From Bordetella parapertussis (GTDB lineage: Bacteria > Pseudomonadota > Gammaproteobacteria > Burkholderiales > Burkholderiaceae_C): a DNA stretch of 5,011 nucleotides. The position numbers and the translations under genes were made by a program. The DNA is taken from NCBI GenBank assembly GCA_945890735.1, contig CAMDCZ010000082.1:1-5011 (forward strand). Direction: 5' to 3'. Each line of letters opens with the position of its first letter. Position 1 is the stretch's first letter. Positions 1-3,651 of the stretch are shown here, in pieces. The notes under the pieces were generated by a model. That model was not told where the DNA came from and did not search any database. It worked only from the letters and a program-made list of their open reading frames with translations.

Positions 1-201
1 TGGGAACGGGGTAGCAATGAAAACTTGAACGGGTTGCTTCGCCAATACGTTCCAAAGAAACGAGCCATGTCCACAGTCAGCGATGAGGAAATTAGAATGA
101 TTCAAAACAGATTGAATAACAGACCAAGAAAAAGATTGGGATTCAAAACACCCGCTGAGGTGTTTCATCAATCGCTCAAGCGCGTTGCGCTTCGAACTTG
201 A
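1..201 (+). CDS. IS30-family transposase, C-terminal fragment (cut by window start)
   Basis: The reading frame is open from the first base to a TGA at 199-201 and encodes the last 66 residues of an IS30-family DDE transposase, the enzyme that cuts and joins the ends of the insertion sequence. The diagnostic block is WERGSNENLNGLLRQY at residues 1-16, followed by LNNRPRKRLGFKTPAEVF (38-55) and the terminal VALRT. In this family the glutamate of the NEN triplet (residue 7 here) is normally the last acid of the catalytic DDE triad; that assignment is from family knowledge. No stop or frameshift is seen in the visible part, but the N-terminal DNA-binding region and first two catalytic acids lie outside the window, so intactness cannot be judged. 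The fragment is more AT-rich than the capsule genes downstream. Confidence 0.93.
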   Translation, partial: WERGSNENLNGLLRQYVPKKRAMSTVSDEEIRMIQNRLNNRPRKRLGFKTPAEVFHQSLKRVALRT

Positions 202-208
202 ATACTCC
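184..208 (+). repeat. Presumed right terminal inverted repeat of the IS30-family element
   Basis: IS30-family elements usually end within or just past the transposase stop codon, with a terminal repeat of about 20-30 bp overlapping the last codons. The stretch GTTGCGCTTCGAACTTGAAT fits that position and general appearance. The left end is outside the window, so neither the exact boundary nor a target-site duplication could be checked. The right limit given is an estimate. Confidence 0.4.
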
Positions 209-214
209 TATATA
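185..214 (+). promoter_or_regulatory. Possible hybrid promoter from the IS30 end into the glycosyltransferase gene
   Basis: TTGCGC (185-190) lies 18 bases before TATATA (209-214), inside an alternating TA run at 209-219. This resembles a sigma-70 promoter whose -35 box is in the IS end and whose -10 box is in or near flanking DNA. Transcription would start near 220, just upstream of the weak Shine-Dalgarno AGG (227-229) and the ATG at 236. The -35 box matches poorly after TTG, so this is a candidate only. Confidence 0.35.
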
Positions 215-235
215 TATATGGTGCGCAGGTGTGAT

Positions 236-1645
236 ATGAAAAATATTGGTTTGCTAAGTCATTTTTCACTGTACAAAAAATTCAGAAATGGTCGATTGCT
301 CAAAGTGGCGGAATCAAATCTTCCTTTCTTTTTATACGCCATTAATCCTTGGTTCACTTATGCCAAGGCTGCAGCACATGGCGTTTTGTCTCATACGGAT
401 AAAGCACATAAATTTGCACACTTGTTGAAAACCACATTCCCATTACCTTTTTTAAAATTCCGCCTGGCCAAATATCTAGGCAGAACTCAGCCCGAGTTAG
501 TACGTGAGTTATTGGGCCCACCTAGCCCACGCAATCACTTGCGAATGGCCTTTGAGTTGGTTGGTGGCATACCGTCCATAGATCTCACACAACCCATTTT
601 CAATCAACCGAACACTGTATTTCAAACATTGTGGGACAACCGCAAAGCACTCACTGCTCAAGACCGCGTTTCCTCTGTGAATGCCTTGTTGAAAATCACT
701 GGCGGTTCTTCCATTCAATGGCAAGCTGATTCGCCCATTCAGCTTGCTTTCAAACTACCGTTGTCAAAGTTGCAACTTGAAACAAGGCAGGGCCCGCTTG
801 TCACCATCTTCGTCACTGCTTACAACGTCAGTTCTTTGGTACGCCAGTCTTTGCAGTCCTTGTTGAACCAAACACACCGCCATTTGCAAATATTGGTGGC
901 CAACGACGCCAGCACCGACGACACTTTGGCGCATTTGCAATCCCTTGCCACACAAGACTCTAGAATCACCCTGTTCAACTTACCCCAAAACATTGGTACC
1001 TATGCAGCCAAATCGCTCATGCTGCTATTTGCAAAGGGTCAATACTTGGTTTGTCATGATGCCGATGACTTGGCCGCCCCCAATTTCATAGAGCGGAAAC
1101 TGCAAGTTTTTACCAAACATCCCAGCAAGGTTGCGGTCATATCCAATTGGTTTCGAGTTGATGAAGAACTGCGCATATTTCCAGGCGCGGTGCGGCGGTT
1201 TTGGCCCTTGTTGTCCATCAACCATTCCTCGCTCATGCTTCGAACAGACGCTTTCAAAGCGCTTGGTGGTTGGGATGTACCCCGAGTAGCCGCAGATACA
1301 GAATTGTTTGAACGTATTCGACTGGTTTACGGCAAGAGGGCGGTGGTTCACCTGCCCGAACCACTCACCATCGGCTCTATGCGCACTGATTCACTCATGA
1401 ACGACCCCGTCGTTGGAGCCATCCAAGCCCAGGCATTTCGATCCCGTGTGGAATACCGAGAGGCTTGGTTTGATTGGCACCAAGCCTGTCAAAAGCAACG
1501 AGCCAAGCCTGTCATGCCTTCGGCCCTCAGCGCGATGCGGCCATTTTTGGTTCCCGAAACATTCAGGGTTCCCCCTTCTGCCATCGCTCGGTGTTGGCAA
1601 GCCATGCTAGAGCAGCAAGCTATGAAAACCCCGCCAAGGGTTTAG
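236..1645 (+). CDS. Family 2 glycosyltransferase (capsule/surface polysaccharide)
   Basis: This 469-residue protein probably transfers a sugar from a nucleotide-sugar donor to a growing surface polysaccharide at the cytoplasmic face of the inner membrane. Residues about 187-385 form a GT-A, GT2-type domain: the opening strand VTIFVTAYN (189-197), NDASTDDT (223-230) binding the nucleotide, HDADD (274-278) as the DXD-like metal site, GGWD (344-347), and DTELFERI (354-361) with the acid expected to act as catalytic base. About 185 N-terminal residues precede it and are not recognised; no clear signal peptide or membrane helix is seen. The ATG at 236 was chosen because AGG at 227-229 is correctly spaced. 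The frame also holds an ATG at 218 and a TTG at 185, but TTG 185 lies inside the IS end. Donor and acceptor cannot be predicted. Placement beside galE and kpsC remnants supports a capsule role. Confidence 0.88.
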   Translation: MKNIGLLSHFSLYKKFRNGRLLKVAESNLPFFLYAINPWFTYAKAAAHGVLSHTDKAHKFAHLLKTTFPLPFLKFRLAKYLGRTQPELVRELLGPPSPRNHLRMAFELVGGIPSIDLTQPIFNQPNTVFQTLWDNRKALTAQDRVSSVNALLKITGGSSIQWQADSPIQLAFKLPLSKLQLETRQGPLVTIFVTAYNVSSLVRQSLQSLLNQTHRHLQILVANDASTDDTLAHLQSLATQDSRITLFNLPQNIGTYAAKSLMLLFAKGQYLVCHDADDLAAPNFIERKLQVFTKHPSKVAVISNWFRVDEELRIFPGAVRRFWPLLSINHSSLMLRTDAFKALGGWDVPRVAADTELFERIRLVYGKRAVVHLPEPLTIGSMRTDSLMNDPVVGAIQAQAFRSRVEYREAWFDWHQACQKQRAKPVMPSALSAMRPFLVPETFRVPPSAIARCWQAMLEQQAMKTPPRV

Positions 1646-1721
1646 TTCTCGCGCCAAAGGCGCATAACACCCTGGTCGAGTTCGATGCGACCGAGGGCTC
1701 AATAGATCTCAAAACTGTGAC

Positions 1722-2307
1722 GTCCGAACGCTGGTGTTCAGCTCTTGAGCCACGGTGTATGGAGAACCTCAGCATTTGCCCATTGCTGAAACGCATCCGT
1801 TGTCGGCCACCAATCCCTATGGGCGCAGCAAGTTGTTCATTGAAGACATGCTGCGCGATCTGCACCGCGCCGACCCGCAAGGCGTGCCTAACAACTTGAT
1901 GCCCTTTGTGGCGCAAGTGGCGGTTGGCCTGCGCCCCCAGTTGCAGATTTGGGGCAACGACTACCCAACCCCGATGGCACCGGTGTTCGCGACTACATTC
2001 ACGTGGTGGATTTGGCCCAAGGCCATGTCAAAGCGCTGTCGGCCTTGGCTGCGCCACAGTGCATCGAGGTCAACTTGGGCACAGGCACTGGCTACAGTGT
2101 GCTCGACGTAGTCCGTGCATTTGAAGCCGCCAGCGGTCAGCGCATTGCCTGCCACATGGCCGCACGTCGCCCCGGGGACGTGGCGTCTTATTACGCCGCC
2201 CCCAGCTTGGCCCAACAGCACCAGGGCTGGACCGCCCAGCGCGACCTCAGCACCATGTGCCAAGACCACTGGAACTGGTAGAAAAACCCCCGAGGGGGCA
2301 TGGGTGA
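1722..2307 (+). pseudogene. galE: Decayed 3' part of UDP-glucose 4-epimerase gene
   Basis: GalE interconverts UDP-glucose and UDP-galactose using bound NAD. Here only the part equivalent to E. coli GalE residues from about 115 onward remains. The text reads VRTLVFSS, then TGA (1746-1748) where the catalytic Ser (E. coli Ser124) should be, then ATVYGEP and NPYGRSK with the catalytic Tyr and Lys kept. Between RDLHRAD and PQGVPNN (about 1869-1877), some 24-25 codons are missing, including the RYFNPVGAH block. One C is lost in the run at 1969-1972, and the frame continues as DGTGVRDYIHVVDLAQGH to a premature TAG at 2279-2281 in the CAG position. The normal stop equivalent is at about 2305-2307. 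The 76 bp after the glycosyltransferase stop (1646-1721) hold no gene. A few codons near 1678-1713 (EGSIDLKT) may be further degenerate galE, uncertain. There is no start codon or full Rossmann domain, so no function is expected. Confidence 0.92.
2245..2307 (+). repeat. Direct repeat copy 1: galE 3' end (joined to galE body)
   Basis: Bases 2245-2278 are identical to 2934-2967 (34 bp). Similarity then continues imperfectly through AGAAAAAC and a C-run/G-run to TGGGTGA, ending at 2307 here and 2997 in the other copy, after which the sequences diverge. This copy has TAG in place of the CAG codon after the NW dipeptide. The two copies bracket the dinJ/yafQ pair with a period of 689-690 bp. Confidence 0.93.
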
Positions 2308-2327
2308 AGGGGCAGAACAGCCACAAG

Positions 2328-2355
2328 TTGATCGTCAGCACATTGTCACTACAAT
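2328..2355 (+). promoter_or_regulatory. Promoter of the dinJ-yafQ toxin-antitoxin operon
   Basis: TTGATC (2328-2333) and TACAAT (2350-2355) are separated by 16 bases, a reasonable sigma-70 promoter. Transcription would start near 2362, giving a leader of about 26 bases that contains AGGAG at 2374-2378, nine bases before the antitoxin ATG. The position just after the galE repeat means the pair carries its own promoter and does not depend on the capsule operon. Confidence 0.62.
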
Positions 2356-2356
2356 G
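2341..2356. promoter_or_regulatory. Palindromic operator overlapping the -10 box
   Basis: CATTGT (2341-2346) and ACAATG (2351-2356) form a perfect 6-bp inverted repeat with a 4-base spacer, and the right arm contains most of the -10 box TACAAT. RelB/DinJ antitoxins bind palindromic sites through their ribbon-helix-helix N-terminus and repress their own operon. A bound complex here would block RNA polymerase directly. The autoregulation is inferred from the family. Confidence 0.55.
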
Positions 2357-2387
2357 CCCCTACAAAACCCACCAGGAGCAAAACACC

Positions 2388-2651
2388 ATGAGCCATTCAT
2401 CCATGTACCAATTTCGCATCGATGAAAAAGAAAAGGCTGAGACCTTTGCAATCCTTGAAGAAATGGGCATCAAGCCTGCCCAAGCCGTGAGACTTTTTTT
2501 CAGGCAAATTCGCAAGACCCACGCACTGCCGTTTCCAATTGAGTACACACCCAATGAAAAAACAACCAAGGCGTTGTTGGCACCCGACTCAGAAAAATCC
2601 TATGAACGTGTGACCTCTATTGACGAATTATTCAAAGACATTGGAAAGTAA
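2388..2651 (+). CDS. dinJ: RelB/DinJ-family antitoxin
   Basis: This is an 87-residue antitoxin that should bind and neutralise the YafQ-like toxin encoded next to it and repress the shared promoter. Residues about 7-45 give the RelB/DinJ ribbon-helix-helix pattern: a strand YQFRID, a helix DEKEKAETFAILEEMG, then IKPAQAVRLFFRQIRKTHALPF, a signature close to E. coli DinJ (86 residues). The charged C-terminal part, including TSIDELFKDIGK, is expected to wrap around the toxin. The start is set by a strong AGGAG at 2374-2378, nine bases upstream of the ATG; the open frame extends further upstream but through galE remnant sequence. The stop codon overlaps the toxin start by one base (TAATG), implying translational coupling with more antitoxin than toxin made. 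A second in-frame ATG at 2403 has no comparable ribosome binding site. Confidence 0.92.
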   Translation: MSHSSMYQFRIDEKEKAETFAILEEMGIKPAQAVRLFFRQIRKTHALPFPIEYTPNEKTTKALLAPDSEKSYERVTSIDELFKDIGK

Positions 2652-2932
2652 TGCGGCACATCGAAAGCACTGGTGGTTTTCGAAAACAATTGAAGTTAAT
2701 GATTCGGCGTGGGAAAAGCGAAGCGCAAATAAAGACGGTGATTTTGATGTTAATCAATGATCAGCCTCTTCCAGTCAAATTCCACGACCATGCATTAGCA
2801 GGTCAATTTTCAGGTTATAGAGATTGCCATATCCAACCTGATTGGGTATTGATTTACAAGAAGTTAGACAGCGAAGATGGCCTCGGTATTTTGCGGCTTG
2901 AGGCGACAGGCTCTCACTCTGACTTGTTTTAA
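2651..2932 (+). CDS. yafQ: YafQ-family mRNA interferase toxin
   Basis: This 93-residue RelE-superfamily toxin probably cleaves mRNA in the ribosomal A site and so arrests translation when its antitoxin is degraded. It aligns along its length with E. coli YafQ (92 residues): INDQPLP, then KFHDHALAGQFSGYRDCHIQPDWVLIYK in two blocks, and RLEATGSHSDLF at the end. The residues reported as important in E. coli YafQ all have counterparts: His47 (H50), His60 (H63), Asp64 (D67) and His89 (H87), plus the final Phe93. Five extra residues (around SEDGL, 74-78) lie in the loop before the last strand. The frame is intact, so the toxin is likely active. Its ATG overlaps the antitoxin stop; GGAAAG just upstream is too close to act well alone, so coupling is expected. 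The stop codon ends one or two bases before the second galE repeat. Confidence 0.93.
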   Translation: MRHIESTGGFRKQLKLMIRRGKSEAQIKTVILMLINDQPLPVKFHDHALAGQFSGYRDCHIQPDWVLIYKKLDSEDGLGILRLEATGSHSDLF

Positions 2933-2933
2933 C

Positions 2934-2997
2934 CCTCAGCACCATGTGCCAAGACCACTGGAACTGGCAGAAAAACAACCCAAGGGGGTATGGGTGA
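2934..2997 (+). repeat. Direct repeat copy 2: displaced galE 3' end
   Basis: The first 34 bp (2934-2967) are identical to 2245-2278, followed by an imperfect match to the galE stop at 2997. It begins immediately after the yafQ stop codon (2930-2932), so the toxin gene and the repeat are nearly contiguous. Confidence 0.93.
2935..2997 (+). pseudogene. galE: Orphan galE C-terminus (last 20 codons plus stop)
   Basis: In frame this reads LSTMCQDHWNW then QKNNPRGYG and TGA. It matches the end of GalE proteins, where E. coli has a comparable W-H-W-Q then HPQGY ending. Unlike the copy attached to the galE body, it keeps the CAG codon and an uninterrupted reading to a natural stop, so it probably represents the ancestral gene end. 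It has no start codon and no upstream galE sequence; yafQ directly precedes it. Bases 2998-3021, up to the end of the next gene, show nothing recognisable and no convincing terminator. Confidence 0.88.
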
Positions 2998-3021
2998 GCT
3001 TGGTTTGAAGTTACGAACTGT

Positions 3022-3372
3022 CTAGTTGTGAACAATCAGAAGTTGAGATGTCAACTCAGCGTATCCGTGTTGTTCAAATGTATTTGTAATCATTTGTAGA
3101 TTAGATTTGAAAATCTTTTCTAGCTCAAGGTTTGAAATATTCCCAGTACTTATCAATAGCAATTTGGGTTTACCAAAGATCAAATAGCTTTGGACAAAAT
3201 CATGGTCTTTGGTGACAACGACGCGCCCCTCTCTTTCTGCGATGTCGATGATCTGAATATCTGGCGTTTTATTTTTCAGAGGCAGATCAAGTGTGTGGGA
3301 AGCATCATGCCCCAGTTCACTTAGCCATTTGCATACATTTCTTGGCAACTGGGCGTCAACTAAAAACTTCAT
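3022..3372 (-). CDS. DUF5615 PIN-like toxin
   Basis: This 116-residue protein belongs to the DUF5615 PIN-like group, predicted Mg-dependent ribonucleases that act as toxins with DUF433 antitoxins (the VapC45 type in Mycobacterium tuberculosis is the named relative). The start MKFLVDAQLP with Asp6, GHDASHTLDLPL (21-32), the acid in TPD (Asp38), and VVVTKDHDF (51-59) with Asp56 and Asp58 match the family pattern of clustered acids that bind metal. The remaining C-terminal half, about residues 60-116, is longer and less conserved. The ATG overlaps the stop of the upstream DUF433 gene by four bases (ATGA), typical of a coupled antitoxin-toxin operon. It converges on yafQ, with 89 bp between the two toxin stop codons. 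Ribonuclease activity is inferred from the family. Confidence 0.87.
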   Translation of the reverse strand: MKFLVDAQLPRNVCKWLSELGHDASHTLDLPLKNKTPDIQIIDIAEREGRVVVTKDHDFVQSYLIFGKPKLLLISTGNISNLELEKIFKSNLQMITNTFEQHGYAELTSQLLIVHN

Positions 3373-3593
3373 GCGGCAAGTTGTTCAAAACGGTTGACAT
3401 GGGCCAAACGTGCGGCATAAGAAAGAACCGCCAGAATGTCTTCACGATTCAAGTCTTCGTAATCAGACAAGATTTCTTCAACAGACATTCCACCAGCCAA
3501 CCATTCCAGAACGGTTTCAACGGGATAGCGCAGTCCTCTGATACACGGTTTCCCATGACAAATATGAGGATCGATGGTAATAATTGAGTTCAT
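3369..3593 (-). CDS. DUF433-family antitoxin
   Basis: This 74-residue protein is the likely antitoxin of the DUF5615 protein encoded after it. The family signature is clear: ITIDPHICHGKPCIRGLRYPV (split at 5-16 and 17-25), then ETVLEWLAGGMSVEEIL, DYEDLNREDILAVLSYA. DUF433 proteins have a winged-helix-like fold and are expected to bind the operon promoter as well as the toxin. The frame extends upstream to about 3779 across kpsC sequence, but the ATG at 3591-3593 is the right start: AGGAG lies eight bases upstream and the family motif begins a few residues later. A TGA at 3369-3371 overlaps the toxin ATG. Promoter and operator would have to lie in 3594 to about 3680, overlapping the 5' end of kpsC. 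Confidence 0.88.
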   Translation of the reverse strand: MNSIITIDPHICHGKPCIRGLRYPVETVLEWLAGGMSVEEILSDYEDLNREDILAVLSYAARLAHVNRFEQLAA

Positions 3594-3601
3594 ATGCGCT
3601 A

Positions 3602-3606
3602 CTCCT
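3602..3606 (-). promoter_or_regulatory. Shine-Dalgarno site that sets the DUF433 start
   Basis: On the minus strand AGGAG sits eight bases before the ATG at 3593. It decides against the longer open frame that runs back into kpsC sequence. Confidence 0.75.
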
Positions 3607-3625
3607 CTCATGTCAGATATCTTGC

Positions 3626-3651
3626 TTGATTCATGATCAATTATGACGTCA
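3626..3651. promoter_or_regulatory. Paired palindromes upstream of the DUF433/DUF5615 operon (possible operator)
   Basis: TTGAT (3626-3630) and ATCAA (3636-3640) form an inverted repeat with a five-base spacer, and the 8-bp perfect palindrome TGACGTCA follows at 3644-3651. Both lie 33-58 bases upstream of the antitoxin ATG on the minus strand, where an autorepressor should bind. On the minus strand TTGACG (3652 to 3647) could be a -35 box, but no good -10 box stands at a normal distance, so the promoter itself is unresolved. The same bases contain the proposed kpsC start. Confidence 0.4.

Noticed and set aside
1651..1663. GCGCC-AAA-GGCGC hairpin just after the glycosyltransferase stop, as a terminator
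   Set aside because: The stem is only 5 bp and no T-run follows, so it is not a convincing intrinsic terminator.
1474..1899. Open frame of 141 codons overlapping the glycosyltransferase end and the galE remnant
   Set aside because: It crosses the junction of two recognised genes in an unrelated frame with no family resemblance.
2287..2298. CCCCC-GA-GGGGG palindrome after the galE remnant, as a terminator
   Set aside because: The loop is too small, no T-run follows, and the bases are the altered galE NPRG codons.
3009..3032. Possible hairpin between the convergent toxin genes (AACT-GTCT-AGTT)
   Set aside because: Only four pairs form and no T-run is adjacent on either strand.
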